Assembly (NCBI RefSeq): GCF_019392245.1
Contig: NZ_JAHXRL010000002.1
Location: 496,001 to 560,000, forward strand
Length of the DNA stretch: 64,000 bases
Direction of reading: 5' to 3'
From: Sulfitobacter sp. CW3
Lineage (GTDB): Bacteria; Pseudomonadota; Alphaproteobacteria; Rhodobacterales; Rhodobacteraceae
The stretch's first letter is position 1. Every line of letters begins with the position of its first letter. Under the pieces are notes generated by a model, which was not told the origin of the DNA, did not search any database, and saw only the letters and a program-made list of their open reading frames with translations. Below are positions 35,535 to 44,002 of this stretch, one piece after another. A program made the translations under genes and the position numbers.

Positions 35535-36841
35535 GATGGCCCTTGTCTGATGTTGTCTGGCAACCATGTGGCGATGTCAGGAAAGAAGATCAACACGAAC
35601 ACCATGACCACCATGATCGCAAACATCGGCAGCGCGGCCTTGGTGATATAGCCCATTTCGTGGTCGGTCATACCCTGCAACACGAACAAGTTGAACCCGA
35701 TGGGCGGGGTGATTTGGGCCATCTCGACGACAACCACAACAAAGATGCCGAACCAGATCAGGTCGATCCCTGCGTCGCGCACCATCGGTTCGACCACGGC
35801 CATCGTCAGCACCACGGATGAAATGCCATCTAGGAACATGCCCAATACGATGTAGAACACCAGTAACGCCATCAGCAGTTGGAATTTGCTCAGCTCCATC
35901 CCCGCGATGCCATCGGCCAAGGCACGGGGCAAACCAGTGAACCCCATCGACAGTTTCAGAAACGCGGCACCAGCCAGGATCAGCGCAATCATCGCCGAAG
36001 TGCGCATCGCGCCCATCAGGCTTTCCTGAAAGCTGCTCCAGTTAAGCGACCCCTGCAAAAGCGCCAGCATCAACGCGCCGATCACGCCAATCGCGGCGGC
36101 CTCGGTTGCAGTGGCAAACCCCAGATACATCGACCCGATCACGACCGAAATCAGCGCAAACACCGGCAACAAGAACCGCGAATTGCGCAGCTTGTCGGTA
36201 AAGCTCATGTCGCGCTCAATCGTGGGGTTCCAGTCTTTGGAGGTTAGAGAAACAAACGCCACATAGGCCATGAACATCACCGCCAGAAACAAGCCGGGCA
36301 AGACCCCTGCAAAGAACAGTTTGGTGATGCTTTCGTTGACGGTCACGCCATAGACGATCAACGCCAGCGACGGCGGGATCATCAGGCCAAGGGTTGCGGC
36401 ACCGGCCAGCGTGCCAATGATCATCTTTTCGGGGTAATTGCGGGCGCGCAGTTCGGGGATCGACATTTTGCCCACGGTGGTCAGCGTCGCGGCCGATGAT
36501 CCGGACACGGCGGCGAACACAGTGCAGCCAACGATATTGGTATGGACCAGCCCGCCGGGCAGTTTGGCCAGCCAAGGTGACAGGCCTTTGAACATATCCT
36601 CGGACAGGCGGGTTCTGAACAGAATTTCGCCCATCCAGATGAACAGCGGCAGGGCGGTCAATGTCCATGAGCTGGAGCTGGCCCAGATCGTCGTGACCAT
36701 TGCGTCACCGACGGGGCGCGTTGTGAACAGCTCCATCCCGACCCAGGCAACGCCCATCAGCGCAAGGCCCACCCAGACGCCCGTGCCCAGCAAAAAGAAC
36801 AGGACGACGAGAAAGAGAACGATTGCGTAAAGCTCTGTCAT
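35531..36841 (-). CDS. dctM: TRAP transporter large permease DctM
   Basis: A 436-residue, about twelve-helix membrane protein. DctM family motifs include LFFLLGTGVWVGLALMGVAW, ALPLFIWMGEILFRTRLSEDMF, GCTVFAAVSGSSAATLTTVGKMSIPELRARNYP, LGLMIPPSLALIVYGVTVNESI, ATEAAAIGVIGAL, FLDGISSVVLTMAVVEPM and AQITPPIGFNLFVLQGM. It uses the sodium gradient to import substrate delivered by DctP. It follows dctQ by 4 bases and overlaps pxpB by 4 bases. Confidence 0.95.
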   Translation of the reverse strand: MTELYAIVLFLVVLFFLLGTGVWVGLALMGVAWVGMELFTTRPVGDAMVTTIWASSSSWTLTALPLFIWMGEILFRTRLSEDMFKGLSPWLAKLPGGLVHTNIVGCTVFAAVSGSSAATLTTVGKMSIPELRARNYPEKMIIGTLAGAATLGLMIPPSLALIVYGVTVNESITKLFFAGVLPGLFLAVMFMAYVAFVSLTSKDWNPTIERDMSFTDKLRNSRFLLPVFALISVVIGSMYLGFATATEAAAIGVIGALMLALLQGSLNWSSFQESLMGAMRTSAMIALILAGAAFLKLSMGFTGLPRALADGIAGMELSKFQLLMALLVFYIVLGMFLDGISSVVLTMAVVEPMVRDAGIDLIWFGIFVVVVVEMAQITPPIGFNLFVLQGMTDHEMGYITKAALPMFAIMVVMVFVLIFFPDIATWLPDNIRQGPS

Positions 36842-36845
36842 CGCA

Positions 36846-37370
36846 TCACTCCCCAAAGCTTTGATCGACAAGATCGCGGGTCAGGCGGTGTTCGCCCTTA
36901 ACGATCAGATTTATCAGGTTGTCGGTCAGAGCGATGGCAAGGATCGCGCCGCCAACCACCATCACCGATTGCGGTATCCAAAGGGCCGTGGCGTCTTGGG
37001 CTTGGCTGATCTCGTTGAATTTCCACGACCAATAGACGAACCAATAGGCGTAATAGGTGAAATACCACGCAATCGCCGCAGCCAGCCCGAAACACCAGAT
37101 GTCCAGCAGCCGCTTTGGCCCATCGGGCAGCGCGTTCAGCAGGATAGACACACGGATATGCGACCCGCGGTTCAACGCATTGGCAAAGGCAAGAAAACTG
37201 GCCCCTGCCATGGCGTATCCGGCATAGCTTGCGGCACCGGGGAAAACTTCACCCGTCCAGCGAGCGACCATTTGGACGACGATCAGCAACAGGATCGCGA
37301 CCAGACACATCGCAGCCAAAGCCCCCGAAATCAGGTAAAGTGCATCAAGCGATTTGCGCAGGGCTTTCAT
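36846..37370 (-). CDS. dctQ: TRAP transporter small permease DctQ
   Basis: A 174-residue protein with four membrane helices (LYLISGALAAMCLVAILLLIVV, YAGYAMAGASFLAFANALN, LDIWCFGLAAAIAWYFTYYAYWF and SVMVVGGAILAIALTDNLINLIV). The RGSHIRVSILLNALPDG loop is the usual DctQ signature. It assembles with DctM in the inner membrane. A stable hairpin lies between dctP and this gene and probably lowers its expression relative to the binding protein. Confidence 0.92.
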   Translation of the reverse strand: MKALRKSLDALYLISGALAAMCLVAILLLIVVQMVARWTGEVFPGAASYAGYAMAGASFLAFANALNRGSHIRVSILLNALPDGPKRLLDIWCFGLAAAIAWYFTYYAYWFVYWSWKFNEISQAQDATALWIPQSVMVVGGAILAIALTDNLINLIVKGEHRLTRDLVDQSFGE

Positions 37371-37399
37371 AGGGGAATCTCCGTTCGGCGGAAAGAAAC

Positions 37400-37423
37400 G
37401 GCGGCCCGTTTGAAGGGGCCGCC
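37400..37423 (-). terminator. Intercistronic attenuator hairpin between dctP and dctQ
   Basis: A perfect 8-bp GC stem (GGCGGCCC / GGGCCGCC) with an 8-base loop lies between the dctP stop and the dctQ start, followed on the minus strand by GTTTCTTT. The short, imperfect T-tract suggests partial termination or 3'-end protection of a dctP-only message, as is common when a binding protein is needed in excess. Confidence 0.65.
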
Positions 37424-37433
37424 AAAGGGATGC

Positions 37434-38423
37434 TTATTGCATCGATTTGTAACCATCGACGATGGCCTTGCCGTTGTCACCAGCAGATTCCAGCCATTCC
37501 AACGTCATGGTGTCACCCACGGCACGCAGGCCGGTCATTAGTTCTTCGCTTGCGGGTTCAACCTTCATCCCGCCAGTGCGCAGACCGTCATAGGTGAACT
37601 GGGTATAGTCCTTGGAGGCCTGCAAACCGCGGGCTTCAGCCTCGGTTGCGCAGGTGGTGATGACGCCCTTGTTGGCATCAGACACGTCCGACCAGACGTC
37701 GTTGTTCACCATGACATAGTTGCGCGGCAACCAAGCGTCGACTTCGTAGAAGTTGGTCAGGCTTTCCCAGACCTTTTGGTCATAGCCTGTCGCACCCGAC
37801 GAAATCATCGATTCAGCAACGCCTGTGGCAAAGGCTTGGCTCAGTTCGGCGGCTTCGATCGTGACGGGCAACATGCCTGTCAATTCGGCAAGACGGCTGG
37901 TCGCGTTGTTATATGACCGGAACTTGACGCCTTTCATGTCTTCGACGCTGTTCACGTCTTTCTTGAAATACAGACCTTGGGGCGGCCATGGCACGTTATA
38001 AAGCAGCGTCAGGTTTTGCTCGGCCAGCAGTTCTTCGATCTTGGGTTTCGCGGCCTTCCACAGCGCAGCGGAATCGTCGAAGGACGGCGCAAGGAATGGG
38101 ATTGAGTCAAAGCCAAACAGCGCGTTTTCGTTCTGGTGACCGGACAGCAGGCGCTCGCCCAGTTGTACTTGGCCCGTCTGGATGGCGCGTTTGATGTCTG
38201 CGCCGGCAATCAGCGACCCGCCGGGGTGAACGGTAATCTCGATCTCTCCGGCAGTGCCATCGGTCACGCATTTCGCGAATGCCATACCGTTTTCAGAATG
38301 GAAGTTGGACGCGGAATAAGCCATCGGCATGTCCCACTTTTCGGCGGCCAGTGCGGGCAGCGCGCTAGTCATCGCGATCGCAGCAGTCGCCACGCCGGTC
38401 ATCAGTTTATTGGTCAGTTTCAT
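37434..38423 (-). CDS. dctP: TRAP transporter substrate-binding protein DctP
   Basis: A 329-residue periplasmic binding protein with a signal peptide (MKLTNKLMTGVATAAIAMTS, cleaved at ALAA/EKWDMPMAY). DctP-family elements are ITVHPGGSLIAGADIKRAIQTGQVQLGERLL, the mid-protein GLYFKKDVNSVEDMKGVKFRSYNNATSRLAELTGM with the Arg that pairs with the ligand carboxylate, and YVMVNNDVWSDVSDANKG. Upstream in-frame sequence to 38660 is not part of it. Linkage to pxpBCA suggests 5-oxoproline or a related amino acid as ligand; pyroglutamate-binding DctP proteins are known in Bordetella. Confidence 0.92.
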   Translation of the reverse strand: MKLTNKLMTGVATAAIAMTSALPALAAEKWDMPMAYSASNFHSENGMAFAKCVTDGTAGEIEITVHPGGSLIAGADIKRAIQTGQVQLGERLLSGHQNENALFGFDSIPFLAPSFDDSAALWKAAKPKIEELLAEQNLTLLYNVPWPPQGLYFKKDVNSVEDMKGVKFRSYNNATSRLAELTGMLPVTIEAAELSQAFATGVAESMISSGATGYDQKVWESLTNFYEVDAWLPRNYVMVNNDVWSDVSDANKGVITTCATEAEARGLQASKDYTQFTYDGLRTGGMKVEPASEELMTGLRAVGDTMTLEWLESAGDNGKAIVDGYKSMQ

Positions 38424-38452
38424 GTCACTCTCCTTGTTGGTGATTTGGTGGT

Positions 38453-39697
38453 TCAGACGTTGCTGAACCGTTGTGGATGATAGGGTTTCATGTCCGTATT
38501 CGTCGGCTGATCCATGATCATGCCTGCAATCAAGCGGCCGGTTTTTGGCCCGCCGGTCAGCCCGATATGGTGGTGCCCAAAGGCCGTGTAGACCCGGCTG
38601 GTGCCAACCTGCCCGATCAGGGGCAGGCTGTCGGTGGGGGCGGGCCTGTGCCCCAGCCACTCGATTTCATTGCTGGCCTTCAGGTGCGGAAACGCCGCCT
38701 TGGCCTGACGGCGCAGCAAGGCCAGCGGTGCCTTGGACGGGCCAGCCTCAAGCCCGCCGAATTCGAGGATACCTGCGCAGCGCACACCTTGGGCCATCGG
38801 GGTGGCGACGAATTTGCCACTGGCGATCATAACGGGGCGCGAAGGGCCGCCTGTCGCGTTCTCGAATATCACGTGATAGCCGCGTTCGGATTCAAGCGGA
38901 ACGTTCAGCCCCAGCTTGGCCATCAGCGGCTTTGACCAAACCCCCGTTGCGAGCACGATATCATCACAAGCCACGGTGCCCTGCGTCGTCTGCACAGCGG
39001 TCACAGTGCCGTCGGTCAGGTCGAAATCCTTGACCTCGGCCTGCATTATCGTGCCGCCAGCCTGCTCAAACGCGCGTGCCAAAGCGGCGACATAGCCCCC
39101 CGGATCGCGGATAAAACCGTGATCCTTGAGCGTGGCCAAGCAGGTGATTTCAGACCCTAATGCAGGCTCATAGTCGCGAACAGCGGCCCCTTCGATCAAC
39201 TGGGGGACAAACCCGGCCTGCGCACGCAGCGCCCATGTATATGCCTCGGCGTCAAAGTCTACGCGCTGGCGATAGGCAAAAACATAGTCGCTGTCGGTCA
39301 CCCAATCGGACAGGCCCAGATCGGCGGTCAGGCTTTTGTGCTGTTCAACGCTGTCGCTGACAATCGGGGCAAGTGCCGCTGAAATGCGCCGTGTGTCGGT
39401 GTCATTGGCATAGCCCATGTATTTCACCAACCACGGCAGCAGACGCGGCAGATAGGACAGGCGCAGATACAGCGGCACATCGCGGTCAAGCAGCATAAAC
39501 GGTGCCTTGTGCAACAACCCCGGTCCGGTAACCGGTGCAACGCCCGATGCCGCCAACACGCCAGCATTGCCATGCGACGTGCCTGTACCGGGGCCGGCGC
39601 GATCAATGATCGTTACCTTTGCGCCGGCACGCTGCAGCCAAATGGCCGCAGAAACGCCGACGATCCCCGCACCAATCACGGCGACATGGCGGGGCAT
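38453..39697 (-). CDS. FAD-dependent D-amino-acid dehydrogenase (DadA-like)
   Basis: A 414-residue DAO-family flavoprotein starting at ATG 39697, 8 bases after GGGAG; a TTG 21 bases upstream is less likely. The FAD Rossmann motif is HVAVIGAGIVGVSAAIWLQRAGAKVTIID, followed by PGTGTSHGNAGVLAASGVAPV, the DadA-type DRDVPLYLRLSYLPRLLPWLVKY, VLATGVWSKPLMAKLG and the C-terminal LGHRPAPTDSLPLIGQVGTSRVYTAFGHHHIGLTGGPKTG. It oxidises D-amino acids to 2-oxo acids and passes electrons to the respiratory chain. It is the first gene of the TRAP-pxp unit, 30 bases before dctP. Confidence 0.87.
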   Translation of the reverse strand: MPRHVAVIGAGIVGVSAAIWLQRAGAKVTIIDRAGPGTGTSHGNAGVLAASGVAPVTGPGLLHKAPFMLLDRDVPLYLRLSYLPRLLPWLVKYMGYANDTDTRRISAALAPIVSDSVEQHKSLTADLGLSDWVTDSDYVFAYRQRVDFDAEAYTWALRAQAGFVPQLIEGAAVRDYEPALGSEITCLATLKDHGFIRDPGGYVAALARAFEQAGGTIMQAEVKDFDLTDGTVTAVQTTQGTVACDDIVLATGVWSKPLMAKLGLNVPLESERGYHVIFENATGGPSRPVMIASGKFVATPMAQGVRCAGILEFGGLEAGPSKAPLALLRRQAKAAFPHLKASNEIEWLGHRPAPTDSLPLIGQVGTSRVYTAFGHHHIGLTGGPKTGRLIAGMIMDQPTNTDMKPYHPQRFSNV

Positions 39698-39850
39698 CAA
39701 AAGGGCTCCCGCTGACAAGGTTTAAGCTTACGCATGGTCATGATTCCTTTGAAATCACTCTGGCAGAGAAATGCAATACGTCAACAAAATGTTTACAAAA
39801 TGACATCGTAGCGCAAAACGGGCCGCGATGGTGCCCATAAACCGTGCTGT

Positions 39851-41071
39851 TTATTTCGATTTCGGCGCGCGCAGCCAATCATCGTCAAAGCTGACCTGAG
39901 ATACGCCAGCCAGCTTGGTTAACCGCATCAACTCAGCCTCGAACGCGCTTTGCTTGCCCTTGCCCCACCGTGTGCCCGGCTCGGGCCAAAGCGCACGCAC
40001 CACCAAAGTGTCGCGGTCGCGAAACGCCTTCATGTCAACGCGGGCAATAATGCTGTCGCCTTGCAGGATCGGAAAAACATAATAGCCATAGATGCGCTTA
40101 GCCTCGGGGACGAACATTTCCACCCTGTAGTTAAAGCCAAACAATCGCTCCGCCCGCTTGCGGTCGCGCAAGGCCGGATCAAAGGGGCTGAGCACGCGCA
40201 ACCGCTGCGTCGGTTCGATCTGCAAGGCCGGATCATTCGCGATGTCGGGGCGGGCAAAAGCCCCACGCGTTTCGCCACTGGCACATGTCACCATGATGGG
40301 CTGCAATCGTCCATCGGCCAGTTCACGGGCCACCCAATCCTTGGCCTCTGCGGGGCTGATGTGATCCCAAAATGCGGCCAGCTCGGTATGGGTGGCAAAG
40401 CCCAGCCTTTCCAGCGCGCCGTTGCAGCACCAGTCAATCGTCGCCGTATCATCCGGTGCCGCAGTCGCGTCGCACAGATGGGCCTCCAGCACCCGTTCGG
40501 TCAGGTCATAGCGTTTCTGGAACCCGTCACGTCCAATGACATGCAATGCCCCGGTGCGCCAAAGATATTCCAACGCGGTCTTTGACGGGTGCCAATCCCA
40601 CCAGCCGCTGTTGGACCGCTTTTCATCCTTGCCCACATCGGCAGAACAGACAGGGCCCTGTTCGCGGATCTGGTCCAAAAGCTTATCAAACTGCGCTTCA
40701 AAGTCGTGCTTGTGCCAGTTGCGATACCGCTTGCGCAGGTTTTCCGCATCGCGCCGACGGCGCATTTCCCAATAGGGGTAATACGCCATCGGGATCACCG
40801 CAGCGTCGTGAGTCCAATGTTCAAACAGCGCGTTATCGTTTTCATAAAGCCGCTTTAACCCGCTGGGGCGATACCGCGGCTTGCGGGAAAACAGGATCAG
40901 GTCATGCGCCCGCGCAACCGTGTTGATGCTATCCAACTGGACGAAGCCCAAGCCCTGAATGACCTGCAACAGCGCATCACCTTTTGCGTCGCCTTGCGGC
41001 GCGTCGCTTAGCAAATGACGGTGTAAAAACAGACGCCGCGCGTCCTGATTGCTGAGCGTGAGAGTATTCAT
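39851..41071 (-). CDS. YcaQ/AlkX-type winged-helix DNA glycosylase
   Basis: A 406-residue protein of the HTH_42 (YcaQ/AlkZ) family. The catalytic motif is Q45-L-D47 in GLGFVQLDSINTVARAHDL; the Q-x-D form marks the YcaQ/AlkX branch that unhooks crosslinked DNA, whereas AlkZ has Q-x-Q. Other family blocks are HWTHDAAVIPMAYYPYWEMRR, LEYLWRTGALHVIGRDGFQKRYDL, LSPFDPALRDRKRAERLFGFNYRVEMFVP and YYVFPILQGDSIIARVDMK. It overlaps the LacI regulator upstream by 4 bases, an unusual coupling of a repair enzyme with a sugar-type regulator. Confidence 0.9.
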   Translation of the reverse strand: MNTLTLSNQDARRLFLHRHLLSDAPQGDAKGDALLQVIQGLGFVQLDSINTVARAHDLILFSRKPRYRPSGLKRLYENDNALFEHWTHDAAVIPMAYYPYWEMRRRRDAENLRKRYRNWHKHDFEAQFDKLLDQIREQGPVCSADVGKDEKRSNSGWWDWHPSKTALEYLWRTGALHVIGRDGFQKRYDLTERVLEAHLCDATAAPDDTATIDWCCNGALERLGFATHTELAAFWDHISPAEAKDWVARELADGRLQPIMVTCASGETRGAFARPDIANDPALQIEPTQRLRVLSPFDPALRDRKRAERLFGFNYRVEMFVPEAKRIYGYYVFPILQGDSIIARVDMKAFRDRDTLVVRALWPEPGTRWGKGKQSAFEAELMRLTKLAGVSQVSFDDDWLRAPKSK

Positions 41072-42105
41072 CCGCTACGTTTGCGGCGCAAGGTATCCCC
41101 CAGTGAAAGGGTTGGCGTCATTGTAACATGGGTTTGCAGATCAGGGTCTGGTTCATCCAGCGTATCGTTCAAGATGATCTGCGCCGCTGCACGGCCGATT
41201 TCAGCGCGACACGCATCCATCGTTGCCAGCTGCCGCGGCAACCCTTGCAACAGCTCGACATTGTTAAAGCCCGCCAACCCGATCTGACCGGGGATATCGA
41301 TGCCTTGGTCGATCAAGTATAGCAGCCCCCCGGCCCCGATCATGTCGTTGGAATAATACAGGAAATCCAGATCGGGCGACCGCTCCAGCATCTCTTGGGT
41401 CATCTCGCGGCCCTTGGCCAGCGCTGATCCACCGGAATAAAACGCGCGGTCCTCGATCTCGATCCCCGCCTTGGCCAGACCTTCGGTGAACCCTTCGAAC
41501 CGTTTACGGGCGCGGTGGTCCAGCGGCATCTTGGTGCCCATGAACCCGATATGCTCGTAGCCTTCTTTCAGGATCGCCTTGGCCATTTCCTGACCGGCGC
41601 GACGGTGCGAAATCCCCACGACGGCGTCAATCGGACGTCCGTCGACATCCATGATCTCGACCACAGGAATGCCTGCGTTTTTCAACATGGCGCGGGTCGC
41701 CTCCGAATGCTCAAGCCCCGCGATAATCACGCCTGATGGCCGCCAGGACAGCATCTCGTACAAGACGCGTTCTTCCTTTTCGGGCATGTAATCCGTCACC
41801 CCGACAACAGGCTGCAGCGGCGTATCCTCGAGCACCTGATTGATGCCATTCAGAACCTCGGGGAATACCATGTTCGACAGCGACGGAATGATAACAGCGA
41901 CAAGGTTCACCCGCTGCGACGCCAGCGACCCTGCGATCTGGTTGGGCACGTACCCCAGCTCTTTTGCGGCGGCCAAAACCCGCAGGCGCGTCGCCTCTGA
42001 CACATCGCCCCGTTTGCGCAACACGCGGCTGACTGTCATCTCGGATACACCGCAGGCATCAGATACATCACGAAGCGTTAACGGGCGTTTTGGGGTCTGT
42101 GACAA
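41068..42105 (-). CDS. LacI-family transcriptional regulator (GntR-like branch)
   Basis: About 345 residues if it starts at TTG 42105, which has AGGA 8 bases upstream; ATG 42159 would add 18 atypical residues. The HTH is LTLRDVSDACGVSEMTVSRVLRKRGDVSEATRLRV followed by the hinge helix YVPNQIAGSLASQRV. The ligand domain starts LVAVIIPSLSNMVFPEVLNGINQVL and resembles the gluconate-repressor branch (GVIIAGLEHSEATRAML, VVGISHRRAGQEMAKAIL, ARKRFEGFTEGLAKAGI). Its target is not evident: the only linked gene is the coupled YcaQ-like glycosylase, and tRNA-Arg lies upstream. Confidence 0.88.
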   Translation of the reverse strand: MSQTPKRPLTLRDVSDACGVSEMTVSRVLRKRGDVSEATRLRVLAAAKELGYVPNQIAGSLASQRVNLVAVIIPSLSNMVFPEVLNGINQVLEDTPLQPVVGVTDYMPEKEERVLYEMLSWRPSGVIIAGLEHSEATRAMLKNAGIPVVEIMDVDGRPIDAVVGISHRRAGQEMAKAILKEGYEHIGFMGTKMPLDHRARKRFEGFTEGLAKAGIEIEDRAFYSGGSALAKGREMTQEMLERSPDLDFLYYSNDMIGAGGLLYLIDQGIDIPGQIGLAGFNNVELLQGLPRQLATMDACRAEIGRAAAQIILNDTLDEPDPDLQTHVTMTPTLSLGDTLRRKRSG

Positions 42106-42251
42106 GGGCAATATCCTACTGTTCAACCAGAGTTTTACGCTAACGTAGATTGTGAGCATGGCGCAAGGCATCACGATGCCGCGCCCCAAAACCACCACGC
42201 CACTTTTTTGCGGGTGACGCCCCCACTCCGGCTTGCTAAAGCTAGATCGGC

Positions 42252-42328
42252 GGCCCCGTGGCTCAACTGGATAGAGCAGCCCCCTCCTAAGGGGCAGGTT
42301 ATTGGTTCGAATCCAATCGGGGTCACCA
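42252..42328 (+). tRNA. tRNA-Arg (anticodon CCT)
   Basis: A 77-base cloverleaf: acceptor GGCCCCG pairing with CGGGGTC, D-arm GCTC...GAGC, anticodon arm GCCCC-CTCCTAA-GGGGC with anticodon CCT, T-arm ATTGG-TTCGAAT-CCAAT, and encoded CCA. It stands 105 bases left of the island's attL and points towards it. Confidence 0.96.
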
Positions 42329-42433
42329 AAAACAGGACCTATTTAAATACTGCCGCTCAAAAGTCTGAAAAAACCCTCGACATCATTCGATCGGGGCGTA
42401 AACCATACGACTGCTCAAATCCGTATGTAAAAA

Positions 42434-42479
42434 TGGTGAGCCCGTCCGGGTTCGAACCGGAGACCTACTGATTAAAAGT
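42434..42479. repeat. attL: 46-bp copy of the tRNA-Lys 3' part
   Basis: Identical over 46 bp to 54785-54830. It begins at the CCA end (TGG on this strand) and stops in the anticodon arm. The following bases (TTGTATTTCGAGCTC...) do not restore the 5' half of a tRNA, so this copy is a remnant and not a gene. Crossover is expected within the anticodon-loop region, as for many tyrosine integrases. Confidence 0.95.
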
Positions 42480-42609
42480 TTGTATTTCGAGCTCAACTAC
42501 ACTTTCCCACGCCGCGCCACAACACACCATAACATACTGTTAATATTTAATTTAATTTGATCTCCCCTGTGTTTATGTTAATCTAAACTGGCACATGACA
42601 GCATGCTCG

Positions 42610-42629
42610 GTGGTAGCTGAGTGGTTGCT
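42610..42629 (+). repeat. Left arm-type repeats, two GTGGTWGCT units
   Basis: GTGGTAGCT and GTGGTTGCT occur 11 bp apart, one helical turn, 33 bp before the integrase start. The same pair in the same order lies at 54717-54736, near the right end. Placement at both ends with helical phasing suggests binding sites for the integrase arm domain or excisionase. Confidence 0.6.
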
Positions 42630-42661
42630 ATGGCTCATTTAGAAAAATGACGAGGCACGCC

Positions 42662-43837
42662 ATGAAATTGACCAAGCGGCAGATAGAAAACTCTCACTGT
42701 GATCCAAGCAAGCCCACATATCTTTGGGACAGTTCTCTGGCTGGTTTTGGCGTAAAGATCCTACCGTCAGACAAAAAGCGATACATATTCAAGTATCGGC
42801 TACATGGCGGCGGACGACGTGCACCAACACGGTGGGTCACAATTGGCAGCCATGGTGAGATACCACTGGAAAGCGCCCGCGACATTGCCCGTGAGTTTGC
42901 AACTGCGGTGGCCCGTGGTGAAGACCCACAAGCCGATAAGATGGCAAAGCGCGAGGCCCCATCGCTCACTAATCTTTGGGAGCGCTTTGACGCTGCTGAT
43001 ATGAAGCGACTTAAGCCTGCGACTATACGCGACTACCATTCCTTGTGGCGCAACATTCTTGAGCCAAACCTTGGAAAGCGGAGGGTCGCTGATATCTCTC
43101 GTTCGGATGTGGACCGTATGCACAGCGCCATGAGCGACATACCCTATCAGGCAAACCGCTCGGTTGCCGTTTTGTCAAAGATGATGTCCTTGGCAGAAAG
43201 TTGGGAATGGCGGCAACAAGGCACAAACCCCTGCCGCTACGTTCGTCGACACGCGGAAGGAAAGCGTGAACGGTATATGTCGCAACAGGAGCTGGAACGA
43301 TTGGGCGTGGCCCTGTCCAGCCTTGTAGAGGACGGCCTCATCTGGCCTGACATGGCGAACCTGTTTCGGTTGCTTTTGCTGGTTGGCGCACGTCGCAGCG
43401 AAATATCAAACTGTGAATGGGATTGGATCGACTGGAACCGAAGAGTCATTGCCTTGCCCGACAGTAAGACAGGTGCAAAGCCGCTATTTCTCAGCAATGA
43501 GGCTGTTGCTGTTCTCGAAAGGCAGAAGATCACGACACGGCATCAGTCGTCCAAGTTCGTATTCCCGGGTATCAAAGCAAGCCAGAGCATCGTGAACCTT
43601 GCGAAACCGTGGAAGGTCATTTGTGAAGAAGCCGAGCTTGATGACCTGCGAATACATGACCTCCGCCACACTGCTGCAAGCGTTGCTGTCGGCCAAGGCG
43701 TAGCGCTTCCAATCATCGGGCGCTTGCTAGGACACACTCAAACGCAAACAACCGCACGTTATGCACATGTCGATGCCGACCCTGCGCTTAGGGCGGCAGA
43801 TATCATAGGGCAGGCAATTGGCGCTGCTATAAAGTAG
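42662..43837 (+). CDS. Tyrosine-type site-specific integrase (DUF4102 arm domain)
   Basis: A 391-residue phage-type integrase. Residues 1-90 form the DUF4102 arm-DNA-binding domain (MKLTKRQIENSHCDPSKPTY, DSSLAGFGVKILPSDKKRYIFKYR). A core-binding domain follows (about 100-200). The catalytic set is R244 in VGARRSEIS, K269 in LPDSKTGAK, H332 and R335 in IHDLRHTAAS, H358 in LLGHTQTQTT and Tyr367 in TARYAHVD. ATG 42662 has GAGG 7 bases upstream; an in-frame ATG at 42647 would add five residues. It sits 182 bases from attL and should mediate insertion and excision at tRNA-Lys. Confidence 0.95.
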   Translation: MKLTKRQIENSHCDPSKPTYLWDSSLAGFGVKILPSDKKRYIFKYRLHGGGRRAPTRWVTIGSHGEIPLESARDIAREFATAVARGEDPQADKMAKREAPSLTNLWERFDAADMKRLKPATIRDYHSLWRNILEPNLGKRRVADISRSDVDRMHSAMSDIPYQANRSVAVLSKMMSLAESWEWRQQGTNPCRYVRRHAEGKRERYMSQQELERLGVALSSLVEDGLIWPDMANLFRLLLLVGARRSEISNCEWDWIDWNRRVIALPDSKTGAKPLFLSNEAVAVLERQKITTRHQSSKFVFPGIKASQSIVNLAKPWKVICEEAELDDLRIHDLRHTAASVAVGQGVALPIIGRLLGHTQTQTTARYAHVDADPALRAADIIGQAIGAAIK

Positions 43838-44002
43838 TATTTAGGCGGAATGCCTTCACGAATTAATTTCACCATAAGGTTGTATTCCAATAACAAATGA
43901 GACCAATATTGAGAATAATATCAAAACTCCGGTTGCACCCTTCATGACGCATAACTGTCAGCGACTGCAGAAACTTAAGTCCATTTTTTAGGAACTATTG
44001 CC

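Noticed and set aside
42434..42520. A second tRNA-Lys gene at the left end
   Set aside because: Only the 46-bp 3' part is present. The sequence to its right cannot form the D-arm or acceptor 5' strand, so it is an att remnant.
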